Under the pieces are notes generated by a model. That model searched no databases, had not been told where the DNA came from, and saw only the letters and a program-made list of their open reading frames with translations. A stretch of DNA of 64,000 nucleotides from Knoellia sp. p5-6-4 (GTDB lineage: Bacteria > Actinomycetota > Actinomycetes > Actinomycetales > Dermatophilaceae). The stretch covers positions 1,980,437 to 2,044,436 of the forward strand of contig NZ_JARGZF010000001.1 of assembly GCF_029222705.1 (NCBI RefSeq), given 5' to 3'. Of the stretch, positions 1 to 8,759 are shown one piece after another; the first letter of the stretch is position 1, and every line of letters starts with the position of its first letter. The position numbers and the translations under genes are program-made.

Positions 1-779
1 GCTACCTCTACCTCACCGAGGACAACTTCGCGTTCCCGTCGGGCTACTACCGCTACAAGCCGGGGCGGCACCCGATGGAGGTCGGCCACATCGACAACGA
101 GGGCACCCTGCAGATGCTCAAGGTCAAGGGTGTCGACGCCGCGCACCTCGAGGCCGAGCAGGCCAAGGGCGCCCGGTATGCCGTGGAGTGGGTCGACATC
201 GACGACCCGGACCCGACGTTCACGTACACGCCGGGCCAGCAGGCTCCCACCACGAACGACGAGGCGCTCACCTACGTCGGCGACCAGGGTCGCGCCCAGG
301 GCGCCGCGCACTTCTCCCGCCTCGAGGGCCAGATCTACGACAACGGCGTCGTCTACTTCACCTCCACCCAGGGTGGCGGTGAGGCGATGACCGGGCCCGA
401 CAGCCGCAACGGCTACGGCAAGGGCTTCGGCCAGGTGTGGGGCTACGACACCCGGTCGGAGACGCTGTTCCTCGTCTACCAGTCGCCTGGCAAGGAGACG
501 CTCGACTTCCCCGACAACATCACGGTGAGCGAGCGAGGCAGCCTCGTCCTGTGCGAGGACAGCTCGGGCGACAACTACGTCCGCGGCCTGTCCCGCGGCG
601 GGCAGCTGTGGGACATCGCGCTCAACCGGATGACGAGCGCCAGCGGGGCCGACCGCCGCGGCGACGAGTTCGCCGGGTCGACGTTCAGCCCGGACGGCCG
701 GACCCTGTTCGTCAACATCCAGGCCAGTGCCGGCCTGACCTTCGCCATCTGGGGGCCCTGGCACGAGATCGGCGTCTGA
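1..779 (+). CDS. PhoX / DUF839 family protein, C-terminal part
   Basis: The gene is cut by the window edge; 258 codons are readable from base 3 to the TGA at 777-779. The visible part matches the C-terminal half of the PhoX (DUF839) family, calcium-dependent alkaline phosphatase-like beta-propellers that are usually exported by the Tat route. Family landmarks are YLYLTEDN near the start, a DNITVS block followed by LLCEDSSGDNYVRGL-like sequence (LVLCEDSSGDNYVRGL here), and the terminal FAGSTFSPDGRTLFVN and FAIWGPW motifs. The signal peptide and N-terminal ligands lie outside the window, so export and activity cannot be judged. Phosphatase activity is a family inference; several DUF839 members are uncharacterised. 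Confidence 0.8.
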   Translation, partial: YLYLTEDNFAFPSGYYRYKPGRHPMEVGHIDNEGTLQMLKVKGVDAAHLEAEQAKGARYAVEWVDIDDPDPTFTYTPGQQAPTTNDEALTYVGDQGRAQGAAHFSRLEGQIYDNGVVYFTSTQGGGEAMTGPDSRNGYGKGFGQVWGYDTRSETLFLVYQSPGKETLDFPDNITVSERGSLVLCEDSSGDNYVRGLSRGGQLWDIALNRMTSASGADRRGDEFAGSTFSPDGRTLFVNIQASAGLTFAIWGPWHEIGV

Positions 780-799
780 CGGGCTCAGGCGCACCCCGG

Positions 800-1501
800 T
801 CAGCTGCCCGCCGTCGGCTTTCGCGGCGGGCAGCTGGTCGTGGCGAGGTACTCGAAGTGCCACCACTCGTTGTCATAGGTGCGGCAGAGCCCGTAGGCCG
901 CGCCGTGGGCCTCCAGCCACAGCGCGGCCGCGAGCGGCGAGACGTCCACCGCATAGCCCTTGACGTGCGCTGACTCCTGCGGCGGTAGAACCCATTTGGT
1001 CGCCTCGGAGCGCGAGCCGTACTTCACGAGCGCTCGGTCGAACAGGACCTGCTGCCACTCCGCGCTGCGCCAGGCCGACCTGATGCCCGGTCGCTCGCCG
1101 GCTCGGCGGGCGGCGGCGAAGGCCGACCTCACCGCGGCGGCCGCCGGTGCCTGCATGTTGGTCGTGCCGGGCACGGGGTCGGACAGGGCGATGCTCGTGG
1201 TCGGTGCGGGGATGCGGTCCGTGACGACGGGCGCCAGCGCCGCGCGTCCGCCGGCCGGCGCGTCCGCGGGCGGGCTCTCCTCGGGTGGTCGACCTGCCTC
1301 GGGCGTGGACCGGCCAACGGCGGCTCCTGCCTGCGCCCCGGAGCCGACCGCGGAAGGGTACGGGTCGTCACCGCCGCGGTGGACGGCATACCCCAGCGCG
1401 CCCGTGGCCACCACGAGCACCATGAGCGTGGTCATGACGAGCCGCAGGCGGCGTCGACGTCGGCGGCCCGCCGAGACGAATGTGGCGATGAACTCCTGCA
1501 C
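800..1501 (-). CDS. VanY-type D-alanyl-D-alanine carboxypeptidase (M15B)
   Basis: This 233-residue protein is a predicted membrane-anchored zinc peptidase that trims the terminal D-Ala of peptidoglycan stem peptides. An Arg-rich start (GRRRRRRLR) precedes one hydrophobic segment at about residues 21-40, then a Pro/Ala-rich linker to about 110, then the catalytic domain. The M15 metal and catalytic residues are visible as SAHVKGYAVD (His179, Asp186) and EWWH (Glu212, His215). The domain is therefore outside the membrane, tethered at its N-terminus. The 3' end overlaps a hairpin shared with the convergent upstream gene. Substrate (D-Ala-D-Ala or D-Ala-D-Lac products) cannot be told from the sequence. 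Confidence 0.85.
   Translation of the reverse strand: MQEFIATFVSAGRRRRRRLRLVMTTLMVLVVATGALGYAVHRGGDDPYPSAVGSGAQAGAAVGRSTPEAGRPPEESPPADAPAGGRAALAPVVTDRIPAPTTSIALSDPVPGTTNMQAPAAAAVRSAFAAARRAGERPGIRSAWRSAEWQQVLFDRALVKYGSRSEATKWVLPPQESAHVKGYAVDVSPLAAALWLEAHGAAYGLCRTYDNEWWHFEYLATTSCPPRKPTAGS
801..836. terminator. Hairpin between convergent PhoX-like and VanY-like genes
   Basis: A perfect 12-bp inverted repeat (801-812 against 825-836, loop 813-824) lies 22 bases after the PhoX-like stop and overlaps the last codons of the carboxypeptidase gene on the other strand. It could terminate transcription from both sides. No T tract follows, as is common in high-GC actinobacteria. Confidence 0.5.
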
Positions 1502-1549
1502 CGGCCCCTCCTCCCCCCGGGTGAGTGTGGACGCATCAGGGCCCGCCGA

Positions 1550-2311
1550 TCAACGCACCCCGCCGAGGCGGGCCGACAGCGTCGCCGCCACCCGGCTCAC
1601 CGCTGCGACGATCCGAGCCCGCTCGGACTCCGCGACCTGGTCCGTCGGGAAGGTGACGGCCACACCTGCGACCGGGTGGCCCGTGTGGTCGAGCACGGCC
1701 CGGGCGACCGAGGACAGGCCCTCGCTGACCGAGCCCTCCTCCACGGCATACCCCCGGTTGCGCACCTCGGTGAGCTCCCGGCGCAGCTGGGACACCGAGG
1801 TGGGGCCGCGCCCGTCGCGCTGGACGAGGCTGTCGCGGTGGGGAAAGAGCGCCCGCACCTGCGCCGGGGGCAGGGCCGCGAGCATGGCGAGGCCGCTGGC
1901 GGTGAGTGGCGCGGGGAGCCGCACGCCGACGTCGGTGACGAGCAGCGGCCGGCCGGGGGCCCTTTCCTCGATGACGTACAGCACGTCGCGGCCGTGGAGC
2001 ACCGCGAGGTGCGCGTTGTGCGTGGTCTCGTCCACGAGACGCCCCAGGAGGGGCCGGGCGAGACGCTGCAGGGGAGCCTGCCGCTGGTAGGCCGAGCCCA
2101 GCTCGTAGGCGGCGACGCCGAGGCCGTAGCGACGTTCCTCCGGCAGGTGCGTCACGAAGCCGTGGTCGCGGAGCACGGCGAGCAGGTGGTAGGTGCTCGA
2201 CCGGGGGATGCCGAGCTCGCGCGCGATCGACCCGGCCGGCAGGGGCTCGGTGTGCCGGGCCAGCAGCGAGAGCACCTCGAGTGCCTGTGCCGCGGCCGGT
2301 GCGTTGCCCAC
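1550..2311 (-). CDS. IclR-family transcriptional regulator
   Basis: The 253-residue protein has the IclR layout: an N-terminal winged helix (residues about 5-60, including SIARELGIPRSSTYHLLAVL) and a C-terminal effector domain with the GYAVEEGSVSEGLSSVA block typical of the family. IclR proteins usually control small catabolic operons and respond to aromatic acids, glyoxylate, sugar acids and similar compounds. It lies just downstream of, and in the same direction as, the CitA/CitB-type two-component genes and within 7 kb of hutH, but nothing in the sequence shows which operon it controls. The start ATG at 2311 matches the usual short leader before the winged helix. Confidence 0.88.
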   Translation of the reverse strand: MGNAPAAAQALEVLSLLARHTEPLPAGSIARELGIPRSSTYHLLAVLRDHGFVTHLPEERRYGLGVAAYELGSAYQRQAPLQRLARPLLGRLVDETTHNAHLAVLHGRDVLYVIEERAPGRPLLVTDVGVRLPAPLTASGLAMLAALPPAQVRALFPHRDSLVQRDGRGPTSVSQLRRELTEVRNRGYAVEEGSVSEGLSSVARAVLDHTGHPVAGVAVTFPTDQVAESERARIVAAVSRVAATLSARLGGVR

Positions 2312-2332
2312 GGCGAGAGTGTGGCAGACCGC

Positions 2333-3007
2333 TCAGGTGGCCCAGCGGTAGCGGCGTTCCGGTCGGCCGGTCGTGCCGTAGCGCAGCCGCACCTCGGCCT
2401 GCCCGGTGCTGCAGAAGTGCTCGAGGTAGCGGCGGGCGCTCACGCGCGACAGTCCCGCCTGCTCCGCGCACTCGGTGGCCGAGAGGGTCCCCTCCGTCTC
2501 CTTCAGCACGCGCTCGACCACCTGGGCGGTCTCGACGCTCATGCCCTTGGGCAGCGGCCCGGGCGGCCCCCCTGCGGTGCGGCCGCCGAGCAGCCGGTCG
2601 ATGTCGCCCTGGCCCTCCACGACCGCAGCGTCGAGCGCCGCCCGCCGCGAGGCATACCGTTCCAACCTGTCGCGGAGGTCGTCGAAGCCGAAGGGCTTGA
2701 GCAGGTAGTCGACCACGCCCTGGCGAGAGGCCTGGCGGACGGCGTCGAGCTCCTTCGCGGCGCTGATGACCATCACGTCGCAGCTCTCACCCGACCCCCG
2801 GAGCTTGGCCAGCACGTCGAGCCCGAAGAGGTCGGGCAGGTAGAGGTCGAGCAGCACGAGGTCGGGCTGGAGCTCGACCACGGCGGCGAGGGCGTCGGTG
2901 CCGGTGTGCCGGGCGCCGACCACCTCGAAGCCGGGCACGCGCTGGACGAATCCGGTGTGGATCCGCGCGACCATGAAGTCGTCGTCGACGACGAGGACCC
3001 GGATCAC
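2333..3007 (-). CDS. CitB/DcuR-type response regulator
   Basis: A receiver domain with acidic pair Asp9/Asp10, phosphoacceptor Asp54 (LLDLYLPD) and Lys104 (LLKPF) is followed by a linker and a C-terminal helix-turn-helix (TLSATECAEQAGLSRVSARRYLEHF), the arrangement of regulators that control C4-dicarboxylate and citrate genes. I start it at GTG 3007, which overlaps the kinase stop in a GTGA, so the two are translationally coupled. It probably regulates the divergent tctCBA operon: the pair sits back to back with it, as in other tricarboxylate systems. The 224-residue length is normal for this group. Confidence 0.87.
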   Translation of the reverse strand: MIRVLVVDDDFMVARIHTGFVQRVPGFEVVGARHTGTDALAAVVELQPDLVLLDLYLPDLFGLDVLAKLRGSGESCDVMVISAAKELDAVRQASRQGVVDYLLKPFGFDDLRDRLERYASRRAALDAAVVEGQGDIDRLLGGRTAGGPPGPLPKGMSVETAQVVERVLKETEGTLSATECAEQAGLSRVSARRYLEHFCSTGQAEVRLRYGTTGRPERRYRWAT

Positions 3008-4614
3008 GAGACTGCCTCCGGGACGGTGGTGACGGTGAGCTGGGCCCGGAACATGGCTCCGTCCTCGGTGTTGGAGAGCACGACCTCGCCGCCCCGGCGC
3101 TGGCACACCAGCTGGGTCAGCGCCAGGCCGATGCCCCGCTCGCCGGACCGTGCAGCCTTGGTGGTGAAGCCGTGGGTGAAGACCTCCTGGGCGAGCTCCG
3201 GAGCCACACCGGGGCCGGAGTCGCGCACAACCACCTCGACGCTCGTCGCGTCGTTGCGCAGCGAGACCTCCACCCAGGCCTCCGGCGAGCCGGAGGCGGC
3301 GTCGATGGCGTTGTCGACGAGGTTGCCGACGACCGTCGCCACATCGGCCGAGTCGGCGGGCTCGAGCCGGTCGAGGGAGGTGTCGCCGCTGACCCGCAGC
3401 TCCACGCGCCGCTCGGCGGCCAGCGACGACTTGGCCATGAGCAGGGCCGCGACCGCGCTGTCGTGCACGCGCCGGTTGACGGTGAGGTCGAGCGACTCGC
3501 GGTGCCGGCTCACGGCGTCGACGTAGCGGACGACCTCGTCGAACTCGCCGATCTGGATCAGGCCGGAGATGGTGTGCAGCTGGTTGGCGAACTCGTGCGC
3601 CTGGGCCCGAAGCAGCTGGGTGGAGCTGCGGAACGAGCCGATCTCGCGCTCGAGCTGGGCGAGCTCGGTGCGGTCGCGCAGCGTGGTGACGGTGCCCAGG
3701 TGCCGGCCGTCCTTGTCGACCGCCATGCGGTTCATCACGAGCACGCGCCCGCGCCGGATCACCACCTCGTCGCGGGCGTCGCCCTCGCCCGAGAGCACGT
3801 CGCGCAGCCTCCCCTCGATGCGCAGGTCCGCCAGGCTGACGCCGGCCGCGTGCTCGGGGAGGTCGAGCAGGCGTCGGGCGACGTCGTTGACGAGGGTGAT
3901 GCGGTTCTGCGGGTCGAGGGCGATGACCCCCTCGGCGATGCCGTAGAGCAGGGCCTCACGGTGCTCGGCGAGGCCCGCGATCTCGCGGGGCTCCAGGCCC
4001 AGGGTCTGGCGCTTGATGCGCCGGGCCAGCAGCCACGACCCGAGCACACCCAGCACCAGGGCGGTGCCGAGGTAGGTGAGCAGGTAGGAGGAGGCGCCGC
4101 GCAGCCGCTCCCACACCGAGGGGAAGTCGACGGCGACCATGACCGTGCCCAGGGTCTCGCCCACGTGGCCGGTCTGGACGCTGAGGACGGGCACCTGGGA
4201 GACGAGCTGGCGGTCACCCTCGAGCTCCATGGTCCCCGACCAGCTGGTGCCGTTCGCGACGTCCGGGTCGCCGAGCGGGAGACCGGCGTCCTCGAGGTCG
4301 GGGTCGCTCGAGACGCGCACGTGCTCGTCCGCGTCGGCGATGGTCACCGCGGTCACCCGCGACTGGACGACGACCTGCTGCGCGAGCGTGGCCAGGCCGG
4401 TGCGCTGCTCGGGCACGGCGAGGTTTCCGCGCACCAGCGGGTTGGCCGCGACCTGCTCGGCGAGGGCCGACACCCGGCGGCCCTCGACCCTGGTGAAGGT
4501 GGCCTCGGACTGGGCGAGGGAGAGTGCTCCCACCGCGACCAGCACCACCGTGACCAGCGCCAGCTGGAACGCCAGCAGCTGGCCCGCGAGGGTCGACCGG
4601 CGCAGCGCACGCAT
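3004..4614 (-). CDS. CitA/DcuS-type sensor histidine kinase
   Basis: The protein has two membrane segments (about residues 10-30 and 165-190) enclosing an extracytoplasmic PAS-like sensor domain, then a cytoplasmic PAS (about 205-310), a DHp with the phosphoacceptor in AQAHEFANQLHTISGLIQ, and an ATPase domain with NLVDNAIDAA and a DSGPGVAPE G-box. This is the layout of kinases that sense citrate or C4-dicarboxylates outside the cell. It is coupled by a 4-base overlap to its regulator and is divergent from the tct transporter, so the ligand is probably a tricarboxylate. I give ATG 4614; a GTG at 4620 lies at better distance (11 bases) from AGAAGG and may be the true start. Confidence 0.85.
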   Translation of the reverse strand: MRALRRSTLAGQLLAFQLALVTVVLVAVGALSLAQSEATFTRVEGRRVSALAEQVAANPLVRGNLAVPEQRTGLATLAQQVVVQSRVTAVTIADADEHVRVSSDPDLEDAGLPLGDPDVANGTSWSGTMELEGDRQLVSQVPVLSVQTGHVGETLGTVMVAVDFPSVWERLRGASSYLLTYLGTALVLGVLGSWLLARRIKRQTLGLEPREIAGLAEHREALLYGIAEGVIALDPQNRITLVNDVARRLLDLPEHAAGVSLADLRIEGRLRDVLSGEGDARDEVVIRRGRVLVMNRMAVDKDGRHLGTVTTLRDRTELAQLEREIGSFRSSTQLLRAQAHEFANQLHTISGLIQIGEFDEVVRYVDAVSRHRESLDLTVNRRVHDSAVAALLMAKSSLAAERRVELRVSGDTSLDRLEPADSADVATVVGNLVDNAIDAASGSPEAWVEVSLRNDATSVEVVVRDSGPGVAPELAQEVFTHGFTTKAARSGERGIGLALTQLVCQRRGGEVVLSNTEDGAMFRAQLTVTTVPEAVS

Positions 4615-4721
4615 GACCACTATGAACTCAACCTTCTCTGGTGACACAAGAGGGACGAACCATCCCATCAGGCAGCACGATCATCGCGCCCCCCAGAAGG
4701 AAAACGAAAGAGGTCTCAACG

Positions 4722-5732
4722 ATGCGAGCTCGTCCCACCGCCCTGGTCGGCGCCGCAGCCGTCGCAGCGCTCGCGCTCAGCGCCTGCGGTGCCACCGCTG
4801 CCAAGGACTCGTCCGGCTCCGCCTCCGCCGACGGCGGCAAGCCGGCCACCAACCTGCAGCTGATGGTGCCCAACTCGCCCGGCGGCGGGTACGACACGAC
4901 GGCCCGCGTCGCGGCGAAGGTCATGGAGGCCGAGAAGATCACCGGCCCCGTTCAGGTGTTCAACCTCCCCGGTGCCGGCGGCACGGTCGGCCTGCAGCGG
5001 ACCGTGAACGAGAAGGAGAACGGCAAGCTCGCCATGCAGATGGGCCTCGGCGTCGTGGGCGCGGCCTACACGCAGAAGTCCAAGGCGACGCTCAACGACA
5101 CGACGCCGATCGCCAAGCTCATCGAGGAGGCCGGCGCCATCGTCGTGCCCAAGGACTCGCCCTACAAGGACATCAACCAGCTCGTCGACGCCTGGAAGAA
5201 GGACCCGAAGAAGCTGGCCGTGGGCGGTGGCTCCTCGCCGGGCGGTCCCGACCACCTGCTGCCGATGCAGCTGGCGAAGGCCGTCGGCATCGAGCCCAAG
5301 GACGTCTCGTACGTGTCCTACGACGGCGGCGGCGAGCTGCTCCCCGCGCTGCTCGGCAACAAGATCGCCTTCGGCGCCAGCGGGTTCGGCGAGTTCCTCG
5401 ACCAGGTCGAGGCCGGCGACGTCCGCGTGCTGGCGGTGACCAGCGAGGAGCCGATCGAGGCCCTGAAGGACGTGCCGACGCTCAAGAGCAGTGGCATCGA
5501 CCTCGTCTTCACCAACTGGCGCGGCATCGTCGCCCCTCCCGGCATCTCGGAGGAGGACAAGCAGACGTGGATCAAGGCGCTGACCGCGATGCACGACTCC
5601 AAGGGCTGGAAGGACGAGATGGCCAAGCGCGGCTGGACCGACGCCTTCCAGACCGGTGACGAGTTCGGCACCTTCCTCAAGGAGCAGGACACCGAGGTCG
5701 CCGAGATCCTCAAGCAGCTGGGCCTGGCGTGA
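4722..5732 (+). CDS. tctC: TctC-type substrate-binding lipoprotein
   Basis: This 336-residue protein is the extracytoplasmic solute receptor of a tripartite tricarboxylate transporter. A signal peptide ends in the lipobox LSAC (Cys22), so it should be lipid-anchored outside the membrane as in other Gram-positive members. The mature part shows family blocks such as [15 protein letters not shown] and [13 protein letters not shown] near the N-terminus, which line the ligand site. The start ATG at 4722 is preceded by AGAAGG and GAAAGAGG. Its stop overlaps the tctB GTG by 4 bases. Ligand class (citrate-like tricarboxylates) comes from the family and from the adjacent CitA-type sensor; the precise compound is unknown. 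Confidence 0.9.
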   Translation: MRARPTALVGAAAVAALALSACGATAAKDSSGSASADGGKPATNLQLMVPNSPGGGYDTTARVAAKVMEAEKITGPVQVFNLPGAGGTVGLQRTVNEKENGKLAMQMGLGVVGAAYTQKSKATLNDTTPIAKLIEEAGAIVVPKDSPYKDINQLVDAWKKDPKKLAVGGGSSPGGPDHLLPMQLAKAVGIEPKDVSYVSYDGGGELLPALLGNKIAFGASGFGEFLDQVEAGDVRVLAVTSEEPIEALKDVPTLKSSGIDLVFTNWRGIVAPPGISEEDKQTWIKALTAMHDSKGWKDEMAKRGWTDAFQTGDEFGTFLKEQDTEVAEILKQLGLA

Positions 5733-6238
5733 GCCAGCAGTCCCTCACGGGCAAGGGCGGGGACCGCGCGCAGTACGCCGTGTGCGCGGCCCTCGCCCTG
5801 CTCGGCGTGTTCGTGCTCTTCGACGCCAGCCGGATCGGTGCGGCGTCCAGCAGCAACGACCCGATCGGCCCCAAGCCCGTGCCGATCATCCTCGGCGTCC
5901 TGCTCATCGTGGTCGCGGTGTTCTACGCGATCGACGTCGCCCGCGGCGGCGTCGGCGAGGCGGAAGCAGGCGAGGACGTCGACCTCACGACCCGCATCGA
6001 CACCCGGACCGTCGCCCTGCTCATCGGTGTCTTCATCGCCAACGCGGTGCTCATCGAGCCGCTCGGCTGGGTCATCAGCGGGTCGCTCCTGTTCTGGGGC
6101 GCGGCCTTCGCCCTCGGGAACCGTCACCACGTCAGGGGCCTGGTCATCGGCGTCGCCCTGGCACTGGTCACGTTCTACGCCTTCGCGATCGGCCTGGGTG
6201 TGAACCTCCCGGCCGGCATCCTGCAAGGGATCCTGTGA
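5729..6238 (+). CDS. tctB: TctB-type small membrane subunit
   Basis: A 169-residue hydrophobic protein with four predicted membrane segments (about 19-36, 50-70, 98-118 and 130-160), the usual size and topology of TctB. It joins TctA to form the proton- or sodium-coupled membrane part of the tricarboxylate transporter. The GTG start at 5729 overlaps the tctC stop (GTGA), and its TGA overlaps the tctA ATG, so the three proteins should be made in coordination. Sequence conservation in this subunit is always low; the assignment rests on position, size and topology. Confidence 0.87.
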   Translation: MSQQSLTGKGGDRAQYAVCAALALLGVFVLFDASRIGAASSSNDPIGPKPVPIILGVLLIVVAVFYAIDVARGGVGEAEAGEDVDLTTRIDTRTVALLIGVFIANAVLIEPLGWVISGSLLFWGAAFALGNRHHVRGLVIGVALALVTFYAFAIGLGVNLPAGILQGIL

Positions 6239-7767
6239 TGGACAACCTGAACGCCCTCATCGAAGGGTTCGGCGCCGTCCTGACGCCGATGAGCCTGCTC
6301 ATCGCGCTGCTCGGCGTCACGGTCGGCACTGCGGTCGGCGTGCTCCCCGGCATCGGCCCGGCCATGACCGTCGCGCTGCTGCTGCCGATCACCTACGGCA
6401 TGGAGCCGACCCAGGCGCTGATCCTCTTCGCCGCGATCTTCTACGGCGGCATGTACGGCGGCTCGACGACCTCGATCCTGCTCAACACCCCGGGTGAGTC
6501 CGCGTCGGTGGTCACGGCCATCGAGGGCAACAAGATGGCCAAGGCCGGGCGAGCCGCGCAGGCGCTCGCCACCGCGGCCATCGGCTCGTTCATCGCGGGC
6601 ACCATCGCCACGCTGGCGCTGGTCTTCGTGATGCCGCAGGTCGTCGAGTTCGCGATCAGCCTCGGCGCCCCGGAGTACCTCGCGATCATCCTCGTCGCCT
6701 TCGTCGGCGTCAGCGCGGTGCTGGGCTCGTCGCGGGTGCGCGGGCTGGCCTCGCTGCTCGTCGGCCTGACGATCGGCCTCATCGGCATCGACTTCGTCAC
6801 CGGCCAGCAGCGGCTGACCCTGGGGGTGCCCCAGCTGGCCGACGGCATCGACGTCGTCGTGGTCGCCGTCGGCATCTTCGCCGTGGGGGAGGCTCTCTGG
6901 GTGGCCGCCCACCTGCGCCGCAAGGCCGCGGAGGTCATCCCGGTCGGACGGCCGTGGATGGGCCGGGAGGACTGGAAGCGGTCGTGGAAGCCGTGGCTGC
7001 GCGGCACGGCATACGGGTTCCCCTTCGGTGCCATCCCTGCCGGTGGCGCCGAGATGCCGACCTTCCTCTCCTACATGACGGAGAAGAAGCTGTCGAAGCA
7101 CCCCGAGGAGTTCGGCAACGGAGCCATCGAGGGCGTCGCCGGCCCCGAGGCGGCCAACAACGCCTCTGCCGCAGGCACGCTCGTGCCCATGCTGGCGCTC
7201 GGCCTGCCCACCAACGCGACGGCGGCGATCATGCTGGCCGCGTTGCAGGGCTACGGCATGGAGCCGGGCCCGCTGCTGCTCGAGAAGCAGCCGGGCCTGG
7301 TGTGGGCGCTCGTCGCCAGCCTCTTCATCGGCAACACCATGCTGCTGGTGCTCAACCTGCCGCTGGCGCCGGCCTGGGCGAAGCTGCTGCAGATCCCCCG
7401 GCCCTACCTGTATGCCGGAATCCTCTTCTTCGCGTCGATGGGCGCCTACGCGGTCAACTCCCAGCCGTTCGACCTGTTCCTGCTGCTGGGCCTCGGGTTG
7501 CTCGGGTTCGCGATGCGGCGGTTCGGCCTGCCCGTGCTGCCGCTGATCGTCGGCGTCATCCTGGGGCCACTCGCCGAGAAGCAGGCGCGGCGCTCGCTGC
7601 AGCTGACCGGCGGCGACCCCTCCGGGCTCATCGGCGGGCCGGTGGCGTGGGTCTGCTACGCCATCATCGCGGTCGTACTGCTGTGGCCGCTTATCGCCAA
7701 GGTGCTCAAGACGCGTCGCGGAGACGACCACCACGACGCCGAGAACAAGTCGGAGGTGTCGGTGTGA
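6238..7767 (+). CDS. tctA: TctA-type large membrane subunit
   Basis: The 509-residue integral membrane protein carries the strongly conserved TctA elements: [17 protein letters not shown] near residue 35, [19 protein letters not shown] near 80, and the matching GxGP-like and [15 protein letters not shown] region near 320 that forms the second inverted repeat. About a dozen membrane segments are visible. It is the translocation channel of the tricarboxylate transporter, with TctB as partner and TctC delivering substrate. Start codon ATG 6238 overlaps the tctB stop by one base, and the 3' end overlaps the next gene by 4 bases. Confidence 0.93.
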   Translation: MDNLNALIEGFGAVLTPMSLLIALLGVTVGTAVGVLPGIGPAMTVALLLPITYGMEPTQALILFAAIFYGGMYGGSTTSILLNTPGESASVVTAIEGNKMAKAGRAAQALATAAIGSFIAGTIATLALVFVMPQVVEFAISLGAPEYLAIILVAFVGVSAVLGSSRVRGLASLLVGLTIGLIGIDFVTGQQRLTLGVPQLADGIDVVVVAVGIFAVGEALWVAAHLRRKAAEVIPVGRPWMGREDWKRSWKPWLRGTAYGFPFGAIPAGGAEMPTFLSYMTEKKLSKHPEEFGNGAIEGVAGPEAANNASAAGTLVPMLALGLPTNATAAIMLAALQGYGMEPGPLLLEKQPGLVWALVASLFIGNTMLLVLNLPLAPAWAKLLQIPRPYLYAGILFFASMGAYAVNSQPFDLFLLLGLGLLGFAMRRFGLPVLPLIVGVILGPLAEKQARRSLQLTGGDPSGLIGGPVAWVCYAIIAVVLLWPLIAKVLKTRRGDDHHDAENKSEVSV

Positions 7768-8156
7768 CGGTGCTCGTGGGCTACGTGCCCAACGCGATCG
7801 GGGAGTCGGCGCTCACTGCCGCTGTGGACGAGTCGCGCCGCCGCGGGGAGCGGCTGCTCGTCGTCAACATGTCGCGCGACGACGTGCTCGTGGACGCCAA
7901 GCGTGCGGGAGAGGACCAGCTCGCCCGGGTGGGGCGCGACCTCGCCGAGCTCGGCACGGTCTTCGAGGTGCGCCAGATCGAGGAGGGCAACGACGCGGCC
8001 GACGCGCTCCTGAAGGTCGCCGAGGAGGAGAAGGCGTCGGTGCTCGTCATCGGCATCCGGCACCGCTCACCCGTCGGCAAGCTGCTCCTCGGTTCGGTGG
8101 CTCAGCGGGTGCTGCTCGACGCCCCCTGCCCGGTGCTGGCGGTCAAGACGTCCTGA
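7764..8156 (+). CDS. Universal stress protein (UspA) domain protein
   Basis: A 130-residue single UspA domain. The ATP-binding signature is present at the C-terminus as [15 protein letters not shown], matching the G-2X-G-9X-GS pattern, so nucleotide binding is likely. The GTG start at 7764 overlaps the tctA stop in GTGTGA, making it the fourth coupled gene of the tct operon. Usp proteins encoded with transporters sometimes bind or modulate them, as with the TeaD protein of the ectoine TRAP transporter TeaABC; a similar role here is inference. No promoter is visible between tctA and this gene. Confidence 0.88.
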   Translation: MTVLVGYVPNAIGESALTAAVDESRRRGERLLVVNMSRDDVLVDAKRAGEDQLARVGRDLAELGTVFEVRQIEEGNDAADALLKVAEEEKASVLVIGIRHRSPVGKLLLGSVAQRVLLDAPCPVLAVKTS

Positions 8157-8163
8157 TGACGTC

Positions 8164-8213
8164 GGCGGTGGCCGTGCGGCACGATGGATGTCGGCTGGGG
8201 TGTGGCCGCCGCC
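8164..8213 (+). terminator. Possible terminator of the tct-usp operon
   Basis: A 10-bp stem (8164-8173 with 8204-8213, one G-U pair in RNA) with a long 30-base loop lies 8 bases after the usp stop. The long loop makes this weak evidence. Confidence 0.3.
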
Positions 8214-8259
8214 GGTTTGGAACCAAGTGGGCTGACCGTCGGTGCGAAGGGAGTCTGAG

Positions 8260-8676
8260 GTGCTGGTTCCGCTGAGGACCGCTGCAGCCGCGTATGCCGC
8301 CGTGAATCTGACGGGTTCACTGGTCGCGGTGCGCGACAACCTCCCCGGAGAGATGCTGGGCCACCGGACTCCAGGCTCGGTGGGACGCAATGTCGTACTC
8401 GGTCTCGGGAGCGGCTCCAGCGCACCGTGGCCCATGGCCGTGATGGCGCTTGCCGCATCTGCAGCCGCCCGCCGCCGGCCCGTCGATGCCTGGCCTGGCC
8501 GTGTGTGCATGGCCATCGGAGGGGGCACCGTCGCTGGTGTGCTGATCGAGCCCGTGTCCTGGGGCCAGCGACCCAGCCGCACCGGGACAGTCGTCAACTG
8601 GGCCGCCTGGGCGACCGGGCTGCTGCTCACGATTGCGGGTCACCAGACGGTCGAGAGGGCCCTTCGGGACCGGTGA
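8260..8676 (+). CDS. Small membrane protein of unknown function
   Basis: I do not recognise this 138-residue protein. It has about three to four hydrophobic segments (around residues 5-25, 62-76, 88-102 and 113-132) and little charged sequence except Arg-rich connections. I start it at GTG 8260, which follows GAAGGGAG with 7 bases between; a GTG at 8242 is in frame but has no ribosome site. It sits alone between the tct operon and hutH, and a palindrome begins 11 bases after its stop. Confidence 0.6.
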   Translation: MLVPLRTAAAAYAAVNLTGSLVAVRDNLPGEMLGHRTPGSVGRNVVLGLGSGSSAPWPMAVMALAASAAARRRPVDAWPGRVCMAIGGGTVAGVLIEPVSWGQRPSRTGTVVNWAAWATGLLLTIAGHQTVERALRDR

Positions 8677-8687
8677 TGGCAGGACGA

Positions 8688-8705
8688 CGTCTCGCATGCG
8701 AGACG
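8688..8705. promoter_or_regulatory. Perfect 18-bp palindrome upstream of hutH (candidate hut operator)
   Basis: CGTCTCG-CATG-CGAGACG reads the same on both strands. It lies 54 bases before the hutH ATG. The same 7-bp arms with loop CACC occur at 14450-14467, before the second hut operon. A shared regulator site is the attractive reading. The competing reading is a short terminator for the gene ending at 8676. Confidence 0.5.
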
Positions 8706-8759
8706 GTATGCCGTGCGCGCGCCATCCGGATGTGGCGCCCCTCCGCTGCAATGGGAGGC

